Position numbers and translations under genes: made by a program. A DNA stretch of 64,000 nt from Darksidea phi (lineage: Eukaryota; Ascomycota; Dothideomycetes; Pleosporales; Lentitheciaceae): contig JASJFT010000090.1 of assembly GCA_030770425.1 (NCBI GenBank), positions 62,001 through 126,000 of the forward strand, given 5' to 3'. The first letter of the stretch is position 1. Every line of letters starts with the position of its first letter. Shown one piece after another: positions 22,342-33,807 of the stretch. The notes under the pieces are model-generated. The model was given only the letters and a program-made list of their open reading frames with translations, was not told the DNA's origin and ran no database searches.

Positions 22342-23655
22342 CTAATTTAGGGGGGACTGGAACCGTAGTGTGCTCGTCCACGAATCTTGCAGCCATGGGG
22401 TAGAGTGGAGGCAGAGCATCGAGGCGGATAGGATAATGGTGAGTTTCAGCCGGTCTCGCTCGTAAAAGGGGAATCTCGTGTGCGGCTGTTACGTGCATAG
22501 GAGTTGATGTAGGCTTATTACCCTTTTACGCTCATCTTCGTTGGGTGCGACACTTAGGCAGTAGCATTTGTCCTCATTAGGAGGGTCAGCTGCTAAAAAG
22601 CCTAAACACTGCGGTGGGTTTTGTAAGTTTCGTTCACGGTGGAGATGGACACATAGGTTACTGATCTCCTTGCACAACCCCGCCGAGTGATGGGATCGCG
22701 GCTTTACTGCAGCCGCCGTCCATTCGTCCTCTGCGTGAAACATGATCTCGAACGCGTCATCTCGTCCCATTGAATCTGACGCATTCCTCAGACCAAGGAT
22801 AGCTGTATGCGGCTTGGTGCATGCACACTGGAAGCTCCTGTTGATGGCGTCGCAAAGATCACAGGCACTCTGGCGAAAGGTGCAGAATTTGGCTGGGAGC
22901 TCAAATTTCAGCATTTCCGTCTGCCGTATCTTGATACCGTCGACGAGATGTTGAAATCGGCCGACCAATTCACGCAAGGTCTGTATGGAGGCTTCCTTGT
23001 GGCTAAAGACGAAATTGAAACGTGCCAAGAAGGCGGAGAGTCGTGGAAGTAGCGGAGATGATCGCTGTTTAGGGATTGTCAGATTGGGTAATTATGCAAA
23101 GTCAATGGCGTATAGACACTCACTGGTATAGGGATATTCTTCTCCAATTCAGCGAGCAGGTGGCCCAACAAGTCTAGAATCTCCTCGAAGACGCCGGCAA
23201 AGATCTCCCACTGTTTTTTGCCAAGTCTCGCCCGGAACTTTTCCTCCATGGCTATGTCGGCCCAAATCTCCGCCATCTTATCACTGAAGAGTATTGCGGT
23301 CGTCGTCGCGTCATTTCCCAGTACGTCTTGGAACAGCTTATAGCAGGCATTCTGAATGACCTGTTCCTCCACAAGGATGCTTCGACGCAAGCTCTGTAAA
23401 GACCTTTTGTACTTGGTCCATTTCTTGATGAGATCTGGCAATTTTGTGAGGTCTGATTAGAGTTTGGAGTCCCGAAAATCCTACCGAGTCCTTGCCTGTA
23501 TTCGTCTATCAAGCAGACCACCAAAGGAAAGGCTGCCATTATCAGGCCCGCTTCCTCTATTCCGGTTCGTGCGTCGATGTTCACCGCTCGGGTCCCCGCG
23601 TCGGCGTATTCTTGGCGGCTACCGGACTTGCAAAATCTGGCCCGGTCTCGACCTG
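22342..23655 (-). pseudogene. DUF7580-like fungal protein, broken
   Basis: On the minus strand, segments in order match a fungal family seen near heterokaryon-incompatibility and lipase genes. An N-terminal GIEEAGLIMAAFPLVVCLIDE is followed after an intron by WTKYKRSLQSLRRSI..LEKNIPIP (23130-23440), then a long middle domain (22489-23020). After an in-frame TAA at 22489-22491 the same frame continues with YERDRLKLTIILSASMLCLH and STPWLQDSW, the conserved C-terminal signature. That stop and the loss of an initiator ATG upstream of GIEEAGL mark it as a pseudogene. The 3' end runs into the AT-rich block at 22341. The DUF7580 name is from memory of the family pattern. Confidence 0.6.
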
Positions 23656-23657
23656 TA

Positions 23658-23732
23658 CAAGGGGGGCTCATGTACGGGCTGCCCCCCCCTGTCGCCGCCA
23701 CCAAGCTTGGCAAAAAGACACCTGTTTTTTCA
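23658..23732 (+). repeat. Left terminal inverted repeat of the Tc1/mariner element
   Basis: Pairs with 24776-24851. The sequence CTTGGCAAAAAGACACCTG near its inner end is shared exactly with the right repeat. Confidence 0.85.
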
Positions 23733-24775
23733 ACTATCTACCACTTTGTAGGGCCGCCCTTATTGTCGGTTATAGCCTAGTAGCGCTCCCTTATATTTTA
23801 TATATACTTTAAGAAATTAGATAGCTTAATTTTAGCCTACTCCTTCTCTACGTAGCGCCGTACGTTCTCTACCGTCCTAAGAAACCGCCTACTAATTCGG
23901 TACTTAAGTAGTCGCTAAACGTTCTTAATAGGGTTTAAATTAGATAAGTTAGTAGATTAGATTATCTATAGGATTTTAAGCTACTCGTATAGAGCCTAAA
24001 TAACCTGGGCTATATAGACTAGAGAGCTATCTTCTATTAAGATTAGTAGCTAAATAAAGTTCTTAAAGGTATAGATAATAGAAATAATATACTATTAATA
24101 GACCTCTTTATTAACCTTCCCCTACTCCTTCTTAAAGATAACTATAGGGTCCTTCTACTAGCTAGTAATATAGCCCTAGATTATCTATACTAAGTATCCG
24201 CGGGACTTTAGTATATAGTAAGGTAGCTTATACTTCTTCTCTACGTACCGAGTAACGTATACCTACCTATAGTTATAGACTATTAAGTACTTATCTATCT
24301 ATAGACTAGACGATCGCGGCGGTATTACTCTATAAGAAGCGGCTTCTTAGTCGTTTTACGGTGGAAATATATCTCTTTCTTAAATACCTAATAAGCGTAC
24401 GCTTATAGGCTTATATCCCTTCTAGTTCTACGATATAGAGGAAGCTAAGCCGTTTATAGTAGCTATTAATAGTTACCTACTAGATCAGGCGCTAGTACTT
24501 AATAGTATTAAGAATAGGCGGCCTACCTTAAGGCTTCTTAGGCGTCTTAGGTAGGCTAAACATACGGCGAATAGTAGAGCGCGGGATCGTAAGGGCGCTG
24601 CTAATCTACGTGTAGGACCAGCCAGCGTAGTTACGCAGGGTAAGAATCCCGATTCGTTGGCGGTAGCTGAGCCTACTAGGGCCCTCAGAGCTCTCGGAGT
24701 GCTACTAGCTGTCGCGGGCTCGGATTCGGTGTAGAGAGGGCATTTTTTGATTGAGGGGACCTACCTCAGGCGAGC

Positions 24776-24851
24776 TGAGAAAACAGGTGTCTTTTTGCCA
24801 AGCTTGGTGGCGGCGAAAAGAGGGGGCAGCCCGTACATGAGCCCCCCCTGT
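24776..24851 (-). repeat. Right terminal inverted repeat of the Tc1/mariner element
   Basis: Reverse complement of 23658-23732 with a few changes in the C-rich part (CCCCCCCCTGT against CCCCTCTTTT). Confidence 0.85.
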
Positions 24852-24902
24852 TATAAATCGCAAGACGAACTGCCGTCGGCGCTGGAAGAGATTACCGATA
24901 TC

Positions 24903-26901
24903 ATGGAAAGCTTTATCAGCTTGGAGCCGACGCTGAGATCACCTGCACCACTCGACACCATCCCATCTGTGCCTATGCAAGCGCCCGCCGCCCAGAAGCT
25001 GGAGAATGGCGATGATCGCAACCTTGACAATACAGGCTACTGCCTCTTGTCTCTGGACGGCGGCGGTGTGCGGGGGCTTTCGACATTGTACATTCTGCAG
25101 AGCATCATGAAGCGGCTGAACTTCTTGCGCGAAGAAGCAGGACTGCGGCAGAGGAAACCGTGCGAAATATTCGACTTGATCGGCGGGACAAGCACAGGAG
25201 GGTAGGAACTCCCATTCTCTTAGAGAGGATCTCTGATTCCTTAATCTGGGGAACGCGCGCTGATGCATTACAGGCTCATCGCCATCATGCTCGGGCATCT
25301 GGAAATGTCTGTTGAGGAATGCTTGAAAGCCTATACCGAATTGATGAAGCATGTGTTCGAGAAGAAAGAAAACCGTTCCTTTATAAGCAAGCTCGGCCGT
25401 GTAAAGCCGCGATTTTCGTCGCAGGCGCTGGAGGACGCCATTGCAAAGGTAATCAAAGAGCGCGGATTATCAATCAACGAGAGGTTTGAGAACGGGAGTA
25501 AGCCACGGTGTAAAGTGTAAGGACCCATCCGTATCGTCACTAGCAGGTCAGAAGTGGGAATGGTGGCTAACAAGATCCTGTGGGCAGATTTGTCTGTACC
25601 AAGTTCCAGAAAACAAATACCATAACCCGCCTGCGCAACTACCGAATGCCCATCGGCTCTGACCACCACCCCACGATCCTGGAAGCCGCGCTCGCGACCT
25701 CCGCCGCTCCAACCTACTTCTCTGATGTTGCCATCGAAGGCAGCAAATTCGTCGATGGCGCCATCGGCGCCAACAACCCTGCCGTTCAAGTTGAAGAAGA
25801 AGCCGCTGACCTCTGGTGCGAGAATACCGGCTACCTCCAGCCGCTCGTCAAATGTTTCATTTCCGTCGGCACTGGGCATCCCGGCATACGTAGCGTGTCC
25901 GACAAGGGGTTCAAGAATTTCTTGGAGACGCTGCAGAAGGTAGCGACGGAGACAGAGGACACGAATCAGCAGTTTATGGGGAGATGGAGAGATCATGAGG
26001 CGAAGGGCAGGTGCTTTAGATTTAATGTGGACCATGGGCTGGCGGATGTGCGGTTGGCAGAGTTTGAGGAGCAGGGATTGATTAAAGATACAACGGCAGC
26101 TTATTTGGATAGGAGGGCGACGAAGGGGATGGTGAGCAAGTGCGTGGAGAATTTGAGGATGAAAGAGTGTGCGTAGTCCCTATACGAATGGTCTAGAGTG
26201 GCAGTGCTGATTCTTCTGGTTTATATGTAGATGAACCCAGCCCAGAGTTTCTCAGGAGGCTGAAAGAAGAAACGCTCGTACAAAGACCGTGTCAGAACCT
26301 AGCAAAAGCGACACCCTCGGAAATAGGTAAGTACCATGCCCAATCGCATCCCGGCATCAAGAAGAAACTAATACTCCGTCCAGCTGAGCTCATCGACCTC
26401 GGCAACCGACACCTCAAAATACCCCCAGACCGCATCACCACATATGACCTTCTGAAAGCACGCCAGCACTTCTCCCAAGCACTCCACTACCGCCGAAACG
26501 ACCGCTCCACCTCTCCCAAACAGGTCGCCCGCCTCTGCCAAAAGCTTATGGAGACCTCGCTCGGCCTGAGCATGCTTTCTCGCGACCCGACACAACGCAA
26601 AGACCACGCGAACCAAGCGCGGGACTATGGCGAGACAGCCCTAGAAAATGTAAGAATAAGCGGAGATGACTGTATGGTAGCGCAGGTGGAGTTCCTGCTG
26701 GCGTGTGTGAGTGTATGGAGGGTGTATTTGCAGGCGAGAAAGGATGGTGTGCAGCCGAGCGTCCATCCAAGCAGGGAGGGGGTGGAAGTATTGATGAAGG
26801 AGAGGTTAGAGGTGTTGAGGAGTTTTGGGAATTTGGATATGGAGGCGTATGAGGCGCAGGCGCAGAAGTATTTGGGATATTTGACGAAGCCGCTGAAGTA
26901 G
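24903..26901 (+). CDS. Patatin-like phospholipase, five exons, 578 aa
   Basis: Exons 24903-25201, 25274-25516, 25588-26168, 26231-26326 and 26384-26901 join in frame through consensus introns. The active site is complete: DGGGVRG (52-58, oxyanion hole), GTSTG (95-99, nucleophile Ser97) and DGA (Asp237-Ala239). This predicts a lipid acyl hydrolase. After the patatin domain comes a helical extension of about 190 residues (NRHLKIPPDRITTYDLLKAR.. to the end) with no NB-ARC or TPR motif visible. Fungal patatins often act in or next to NLR-type cell-death systems. Here the gene lies head to head with a dead DUF7580-like gene, with the transposon inserted about 50 bp upstream of the ATG, which may have changed the promoter. 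The coding frame continues open above 24903, so the true start could have been lost with the insertion. Confidence 0.85.
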
Positions 26902-27045
26902 AGGTGGAAATTCTAGTTTATCTAGATGGAATTGTTGACTGGAAGTAGAAACTTTCATCATATGGTACATATACAAAATGCTGCATTCCTTATCTCATTC
27001 ACGTAGAATTCCTGTTCCAAGCAAGCAAATAACGATCCAAACAGC

Positions 27046-27888
27046 TCACCTAATGCCAGATACCAGCGTAGGCGCAGGTCTTTCCAAAATCACCGACACG
27101 GAGTCCTTAGGCTCAAGTTCATCATCCGGACTAGACTGAGGAAACATCGGCGCTTGATAGTAACTTTGTGGATACTGCTGCGGGTAGACCGGCGGCTGCT
27201 GGATCAGAGGGTGCATTGACTGCGAGTACTGGTCCGGCTTCTTCCTTAGACACGAGCAATTTCTGAGCAAGATTTTGAGCACAATTGCTAGGAACGCGAG
27301 TGCTGCCAAACAGCCCACAACGATTCCGATGATTTGGGTAATGGAGAGGCCGTTCGATTTGGATGATGAACTCTCCGATGAGATCGAGGAAGTCGGTACG
27401 GCAATTCCTCCACCAGTCGTAGCCTTCGTAACACCTCCCGCCCCTGTTGGCTGCGCAGACACGGTCGCCGGTACCGCCGATGCCGTATACCCCTTCTCTG
27501 CACAATACTGCGAATATATACTCCCGGCGCTCGCGGCATCAATCGAGAAGTCTCCAACCGAGCAATAGTAACTGATACAGCTGGTCAAGGAGCTCTGCGC
27601 TGCGGTCTGCAAATCGGCTCGGCAGTAGCAGTCGTTTGTAGCCTGCCAACCCACGCGATCGCACCCGGTGTCGGTCGCGCACCCAATTTCGCTCCCGAGC
27701 ACGTCGTTGGGGCAGTCGCCGGTGCTGAGGAAGCAGGATTTGGCGCAGGCTTTTTGGAGGGGAAACGCAGAGATGGTGGTTATTTCTTGTGTTATGGTGC
27801 CTAATTGGGCAGTTGTTGCTTGTATGAGGAAGCAGAAAGCCAAGGTGAGGAGGACGTGAGCTCGATGGTGGGAATTTCGCCGTGCCAT
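27046..27888 (-). CDS. Secreted-type Cys-rich single-pass membrane protein, 280 aa
   Basis: The start at 27888 (MARRNSHHRAHVLLTLAFCF) gives a signal peptide ending near TTAQ. The ectodomain of about 100 residues has some ten cysteines (CAKSCF, GDCPND, GCATDTGCD, CYCRAD, CISYYC, YCAEKG), a pattern similar to CFEM-like surface domains. A Ser/Thr/Gly-rich linker follows, then one membrane helix (IIGIVVGCLAALAFLAIVL) and a basic, Pro/Gln/Tyr-rich cytosolic tail. No intron is needed. A receptor or adhesion role at the cell surface is plausible; CFEM assignment is not certain. Confidence 0.8.
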   Translation of the reverse strand: MARRNSHHRAHVLLTLAFCFLIQATTAQLGTITQEITTISAFPLQKACAKSCFLSTGDCPNDVLGSEIGCATDTGCDRVGWQATNDCYCRADLQTAAQSSLTSCISYYCSVGDFSIDAASAGSIYSQYCAEKGYTASAVPATVSAQPTGAGGVTKATTGGGIAVPTSSISSESSSSKSNGLSITQIIGIVVGCLAALAFLAIVLKILLRNCSCLRKKPDQYSQSMHPLIQQPPVYPQQYPQSYYQAPMFPQSSPDDELEPKDSVSVILERPAPTLVSGIR

Positions 27889-28635
27889 TATGATAGCTAA
27901 AAGATTGGGTAGGTATTGAGCAACAGCAGAAGCAGCGCAAAGCAGGCAGAAGGGCGACATAAGAGGGTTATCCTTCAGCTCGTATTCCTTCTACCAGAAT
28001 CATTAAGGGGCAACAGACTGCAAGACGCCTTTGCTGCTGCACCCCTGGAATACGTCGACGTTTCACTGGACAGTCTCTCGCTACACTGTATGAGACTATC
28101 AGCTCTGTGATATTTGTGGCGCTCATGGGCGCTTCCCTGCAGGTCTACTGCTTTTGGGGGCGATAGACGAGGCTTCCAGGCTTGTCCGCAAGCTGGAATA
28201 CGAGCGGAAACGAGTAATAACAAGCGAAAGTATCCCCTAAGGCTTGCATGTGGGAACTGCCACTATACCGAGGGTGGATGAATACATCGAATTACCGTAA
28301 AATCTCTCTTATACGCCCTAGGCGTATATATTAGAGAGTAGTCTTATAGAACTTTTAGCTTAAATATAATATAGCTATAATATACTAATCTCGCAACCGT
28401 ATAACTTCTACCCTTGCCGGTCTACATATAGGAATCGGATAGATTACTCGATAGAGATAGCGGGGTTGAATTCCTGTCCAGTCAACACTTTTAGGAGGCA
28501 CCTCCATAATTACACATGTTCCGAATTAGGCAACCACCTGATGGCTCATTCTGGTACATCCACAGTCTTTCACGGGGGAACCATATTTCCGAAGTAACAA
28601 AATTGCCGCGCCAACACCTTTACGCGCAAAGCGTA
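27889..28635. other. Intergenic region with AT-rich RIP-like patch
   Basis: The stretch 28290-28430 is TA-rich and looks mutated. No gene is supported here. Confidence 0.5.
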
Positions 28636-29519
28636 TTAAAGTGTGTTTGGCAATTTGTTCATATTCTGCTCATTTTTGCCACCCGACATTTGGCCTTGGA
28701 CCGCAACCATAACACCATGTCTGTTTTCGAATTTCATGTTCGAGTTGCTCTAGGTAGCATGTGTGAGTAGGGATTGCTGTCAAATCACGCCTCATTTTCG
28801 GGTTTTTTGCTTACTTTCTGGTTCAGGATGTTCTGCACCGCCGACCCAAGAGTCGGATCACGCTCCTTAACGGCATTCTCCAACTCTTGTATGACGTGAA
28901 CAAGCTTATCTAGCTCCTCTTTGCAGAGCTGGGCCTGTCTGTCCTCAGGCGGTGGGAAGATCTGGTAGAGGGTGTCGGTGAGGTCGTTGATGTCTTTGAT
29001 CAGGCCGTCTAGGTGTCTCTCGTCATAGATAGCGAACTTGGCCTTGCGCGCCGTCCGCAATTTGTTCTTGCGGCCCTCGATTATGTCTTGCATCGTCTCA
29101 TGGAGGTACCGGCGCATCGGGTTCCATGTTGACCCGAACGGCGCGATCTCGTTTTCCCGGACGCTGGGGTCGTCTTCCTCCTTGCCCTTCCTGTAGTTGT
29201 GGCAGATTTTTTGGCACTGGACGAACTTCTCTTCGATAACTCGGAAGGTCTTGGCGGCCTGGTCTTCCTGTTCCTGATTAAGCAAAAACTCGCCAGAGTT
29301 TTTGAGCGAATCTTCGTCGGTGATCCTGGCGCCGCTGAGGCCGACGGCCCTGCCCCAGCGCGTTAGCCTCAGCTGCGCATTGTCGAGTTTGAGAAGGTGC
29401 GTCTGTAGTCTCGGCCAGGTTTGCTTCGCGACATAGATGTAGTCAAACCATGTGACGGCATTGTTGAAAAGGCTCGCCACGCCCGCCACTGCACTGATTG
29501 CTACTTCTGGACCAGCCAT
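28636..29519 (-). CDS. HeLo-domain protein with C-terminal candidate amyloid motif, 272 aa
   Basis: Exon 1 (28815-29519) begins MAGPEVAISAVAGVASLFNN and encodes about 235 residues matching the HeLo (prion-inhibition-and-propagation) domain: a hydrophobic N-terminal helix, then LRLTRWGRAVGL, and helical blocks ending ELENAVKERDPTLGSAVQNI. Reading straight through gives a stop at 28785. However, a consensus intron at 28750-28814 (GTAAGC donor, CTACCTAG acceptor, phase 0) adds a 37-residue exon, 28636-28749. This tail is Asn/Gly/Gln-rich and contains FENRHGVMVAVQGQM (242-256). HeLo proteins of the HET-S type carry exactly such a C-terminal amyloid region, and the N-terminal helix forms a membrane pore when the tail is templated (family knowledge). 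The motif aligns without gaps to residues 6-20 of the divergent NLR. The gene appears intact. Confidence 0.8.
28750..28814 (-). other. Predicted 65-nt intron that reveals the HeLo C-terminal exon
   Basis: GTAAGC donor at 28814, CTAC-type branch region and CTAG acceptor at 28750. Both flanks are in phase 0 and the downstream exon stays open for 37 codons. Confidence 0.7.
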
Positions 29520-30564
29520 CTTTCTGCGTGTGTTTATGGGTGTTTTGGGAACCAAAGGAAATGATTGCGGCTGTCGTGGCGATATTGGGGGCTTTGTTGT
29601 CCTCATGGGCTGAAACCGGTGAATGATGGATTGGTTGGGTAAGCTGATAGGGTGCTTGTCCATTTTCTTCTCGTTTTAGCTCGTCCTCTCGTACTTTCCT
29701 GCGCCCCACTTGCTGCGGTTATCTTGTCCTCCAATTGAGATGAAGATGATACGTGGTAGGATGCAGATTCAATTCCCCGATCTACCTGGCCGCCCGGCCC
29801 AATCAATACACCAGCGTCCTGATCCCTGCGCTCCATTGGTGCCAGGACGGCAAGAATGTCAGAGTGACCAAAGCACGACCGGTGCATACAATGCACTTGA
29901 CATGGCATCTTGGCCGCAAGCTTCAACCATTCTTTCTTTTACCAAGGCATTGTCAACAAGTGTGCACGGTCGCTATGGACGGTTGGCAGCGATCTGGGCG
30001 ACGCCAAAACGTCTTTGCGTTCGGGATGTGCATACCCCGCACATTTGGACCCGCGCCATGATCCGCATCCGGCGTGGCTGCCTCGGACGTGCAGCTAGTC
30101 AACGAAGCTTGAGTACAATTTACCACAGTACTTATACAGAGTCCTTATTCAAGCGACCTGTTGCCGAACCAGCGGTATGTTAGATCGCAGGAAATGCGTT
30201 ATTATTTGAGCGAATCAAAGTCCGCCATACAGAGGGCTGCGCTTCACCGGTCCACAGGCAATGGACCCGCTCTCGCCAATAATGAGTGAGCCCTATTACG
30301 AGCTTGCAGCCATGATGCAGAAGTGGTCTGATATCGGCAATGTATTGTCCAATCCCATCATTCGGATACTTTGAGAGGTAACGCTAGTCAGCATCAGTTT
30401 CATGATATCAGCGCATGTTCCCGGTGCTGCCACGTAACCGCGAGCCCTACTAGCATTCGCCCCGCGTATCGTGGATACACTTAGATCTCTAGATAGTGCT
30501 CTCTTCCAACTACTCTAAGACGGCTACTCCAACGCATTATACGCTATGGGCCTAGGTGCCTAAC
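29520..30564. other. Shared promoter region between the divergent HeLo and NLR genes
   Basis: This is 1,045 bp between the two start codons. I see no stable repeat or coding segment. The head-to-head layout would allow co-regulation. Confidence 0.55.
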
Positions 30565-33500
30565 ATGACAAGCTACACCTATTACAATTATGCTGGAACT
30601 CAGATTGGAGCGCAGGGCAACGTTCAAAACTCGTACGCTTCTAACAGGAAAGGCCATGCAAAAGTGCTCACCTAACTTAGAGCCCGTAGTATATCTGAAC
30701 CCTCAGGCCGGTTACAAGATTGTTTAAGATCGCTGGCGTTTCCAGAAATGTACAATCGGTACAATGATATCGACACCATCACCAAGGGAACATGTGAATG
30801 GCTGTTTAGTAACGAGGCGTATAGGACCTGGGTCACTTGCGATCAGGGCTTGCTCCGGATCATGGGGAAGCCCGGCTCCGGAAAGTCAACCTTGCTACGC
30901 TACACTGTTGACAATATTGTGAAAGCACCCAACATTGGAGACAGTGTCTTCGTTCTATCGTTCTTCTTCCACGGCCGCGGCGATAAACTTCAAAGGACGC
31001 CGCTCGGCCTCTTTCGGTCGCTCCTTCATCAGGTCCTCAAGCAGATCCCCAGCGCACTGCCAGATCTCGTCGACACCTATGAACAAAGGCTCAACAACAT
31101 GGGCGAGCCGGACAAAAACTGGCGGTGGCATCAAAACGAGCTGTGGCACTTCTTCGAGTCGTCGCTTCCAAAGGTCATGGGGAGTCGCCCAGTCTGGTTA
31201 TTTGTCGATGCGCTGGACGAGTGTGGCGAAGAGGACGCGGTAGAGTTGGCTGCGAAGTTCACGTCCTTGATCCGGAGTCTTCCATCCACTGGCTTGGAGC
31301 GGCTTCACATCTGCTTCAGTTGTCGTCACTACCCGATTCTGGACCGGGAGCATGGGTTAGAAATATGCCTTGAGCGTGAAAATGAAAGGGATATTTCGAC
31401 CTACGTGCGAACCAAGCTTTCCCGGCACCATACCCGAGAAATAGAAATCATAACGGATCGGGCCTCAGGCGTTTTCCTATGGGCATATCTTATCGTGGGC
31501 CGCGTTCTGGAGCTTGACCGTAAAGGGGAAGCCCCGATAAAGATTCTGGCCGAAATCCAACGTATCCCTCAGGGCTTGGACGAACTCTATCAAGAACTTA
31601 CCCGGAATATGAAAGGAATATCGGGTTCCCTAAAACTGATACAATGGATCTGCTTTGCCACGAGGCCTCTGTTAATAGACGAGCTACGGTGGGCCATGGT
31701 CGTTGACGCCGATTGTCCCCACAAAAGTCTGCAACAGTGCCGGAGCACGGAAGATTACATTGACGATAATGGGAGGATGAAACGGAAGGTTAAAACGCTC
31801 AGCCATGGCCTAGTGGAGATAGTGCGGTCATCCGACGCATGGATTGTGCAGTTTATCCATCAGTCAGTCAAGGACTTCTTCGTCGAAAAGGGCTTCCCGG
31901 CTCTGGTTGCCGCCTTGAATTTACCAAATTTAGCAGTTAGGAGCCCGCAGTACCGCCTATCCAGATCGTGTGTCAACTACCTGGCAATGGAGGAGATCGC
32001 GCAATCGGTAAACGTCGATCGGCAGAACTTAAGATTAAAGTTTCCCTTACTAAACTATGCGACGACCTCCTGGCTAATACATACGAAGCAAAGCGAAGCA
32101 GAAAATGCTCCCTATTTTGATCTTCTAGACTATTTCGCTTTCCCATCGGAACGCCTTGTACAAGTATGGGTCCGCATTTACAACCAAATAGACAAGTACT
32201 CGGCCGACCGCCCACCTGTAGGAACTAGACTACTACATATTGCGTCGAGATATGGACTATTACAAACTCTGAGGGTCATTTCGCAGAATATAGATCGATT
32301 TGGAGTCGAGATTGACTGCCGAGATGCTAAGGGTCGAACGCCTTTTTCATGGGCAGCATGGAGTGGACACGAGGCTATCGTCAAGCTTCTGCTCGATACA
32401 GGAAAGGTCGATATTGATTCGAAGGATAAGTACGGGCGGTCGCCTCTTTCGTGGGCAGCAGGGAATGGGCACGAGGCTATCGCCAAGCTTCTGCTCGACA
32501 CAGGAAAGGTGGATGTTGATTCGAAGGATACTGAGTGGGGGCGGTCGCCTTTTTCATGGGCAGCAGAGAATGGGCACGAGGCTATCGTCAAGCTTCTGCT
32601 CGACACAGGAAAGGTCGATGTTGATTCGAAGGATACTTTATACGGGCAGTCACCTCTTTCGTGGGCAGCAGAGAATGGGCACGAGGCTATCATCAAGCTT
32701 CTGCTCGACACAGGAAAGGTCGATATTGATTCGAAGGATACTGTATACGGGCGGTCGCCTCTTTCGTGGGTAGCAGAGAATGGGCACGAGGCTATCGTTA
32801 AGCTTCTGCTCGACACAGGAAAGGTCGATGTTGATTCGAAGGATACTAAGTACGGGCGGTCGCCTCTTTTATGGGCAGCATGGAATGGACACGAGGCTAT
32901 CGTCAAGCTTCTGCTCGACACAGGAAAGGTCGATGTTAATTCGAAGGATACTGTGTACGGGTGGTCGCCTCTTTCGTGGGTAGCAGAGAATGGGCACGAG
33001 GCTATCGTTAAGCTTCTGCTCGACACAGGAAAGGTCGATATTAATTCGAAGGATACTGAGTACGGGCGGTCGCCTTTTTCATGGGCAGCATGGAGGGGAC
33101 ACGAGGCTATCATCAAGCTTCTACTCAACACAGGAAAGGTTGATATTGATTCGAAGGATAAGTACGGGCGGTCGCCTCTTTCGTGGGTAGCAGAGAATGG
33201 GCAAGAGGCTGTCGTCAAGCTTCTGCTCGACACAGGAAAGGTCGATGTTGATTCGAAGGATACTGAGTCCGGGCGGTCGCCTCTTTTATGGGCAGCAGAG
33301 AATGGACACGAGGCTATCGTCAAGCTTCTGCTCGACACAGGAAAGGTCGATGTTAATTCGAAGGATACTGTGTATGGGCAGTCGCCTCTTTCGTGGGCAG
33401 CAGAGAATAGGCACGAGGCTATCGTCAAGCTTTTGCTCGACACCGGAAAGGTCGATGCTGATTCGAAGGATGAGTACGGGCGGTCGCCTCTTTCACGGGT

Positions 33501-33807
33501 AGTAGAAAATGGGCACGAGGCTATCGTTAAGCTTCTGCTCGACACAGGAAAGGTCGATGTTGATTCGAAGGATACTGAGTACGGGCAGTCGCCTCTTTCG
33601 TGGGCAGCAGAGAAGGGGCACGAGGCTATCGTTAAGCTTCTGCTCGACACAGGAAAGGTCGATGCTGATTCGAAGGATGAGTACGGGCGGTCGCCTCTTT
33701 CACGGGCAGCAGAGAAGGGGCACGAGGCTATCGTCAAGCTTTTGCTCGACACAGGAAAGGTCGATACTGATTCGAAGAATAAGTACGGGGGGTCGCCTCT
33801 TTTATAG
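30565..33807 (+). CDS. NACHT-ankyrin NLR (STAND) with N-terminal candidate amyloid motif, 1064 aa
   Basis: Exon 1 (30565-30632) encodes MTSYTYYNYAGTQIGAQGNV and two more residues. A 48-nt intron (30633-30680, GTACGC donor, CTAACTTAG end) leads to a long exon opening with GRLQDCLRSLAFPEMYNRYN, which fits the segment before fungal NACHT domains. The NACHT has a P-loop GKPGSGKST (85-93) and Walker B LFVDALDEC (about 196-204), and the winged-helix end FIHQSVKDFF is present. From about residue 565, fourteen 34-35-residue ankyrin repeats follow, nearly identical in DNA. A fifteenth is cut by TAG at 33805-33807. Sensors of this class switch on by nucleotide exchange and seed amyloid in a partner. 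The first 20 residues match the tail of the divergent HeLo protein. Confidence 0.85.

Larger units (their letters stand above)
23658..24851 (-). mobile_element. RIP-degraded Tc1/mariner-type DNA transposon, about 1.19 kb
   Basis: Terminal inverted repeats of about 75 bp (left 23658-23732, right 24776-24851) share GGGGGGCTCATGTACGGGCT at their outer ends and GCCACCAAGCTTGGCAAAAA further in. TA dinucleotides flank both ends (23656-23657 and 24852-24853), the Tc1/mariner target site; the exact ends are uncertain by 1-2 nt. The interior is extremely AT-rich. Read on the minus strand it still shows fragments of a transposase: an HTH-like stretch LRNYAGWSYTRISSALTIPR (about 24570-24640), then STIRRMFSLPKTPKKP, and near 24000 LIEDSSLVYIAQVI. 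Stops in all frames show that it is dead, probably from RIP. Confidence 0.85.

Noticed and set aside
22323..22356. GC palindrome as the end of a second transposon
   Set aside because: No matching partner end was found within the window.
28785..29663. HeLo gene reading from 29663 to the stop at 28785
   Set aside because: The HeLo domain begins at MAGPEV (29519), and the 3' end contains a GTAAGC donor leading to a further exon.
30748..33807. NLR start at ATG 30748
   Set aside because: The conserved segment DCLRSLAFPE lies upstream in frame, and a consensus intron links it to an exon with an ATG at 30565.
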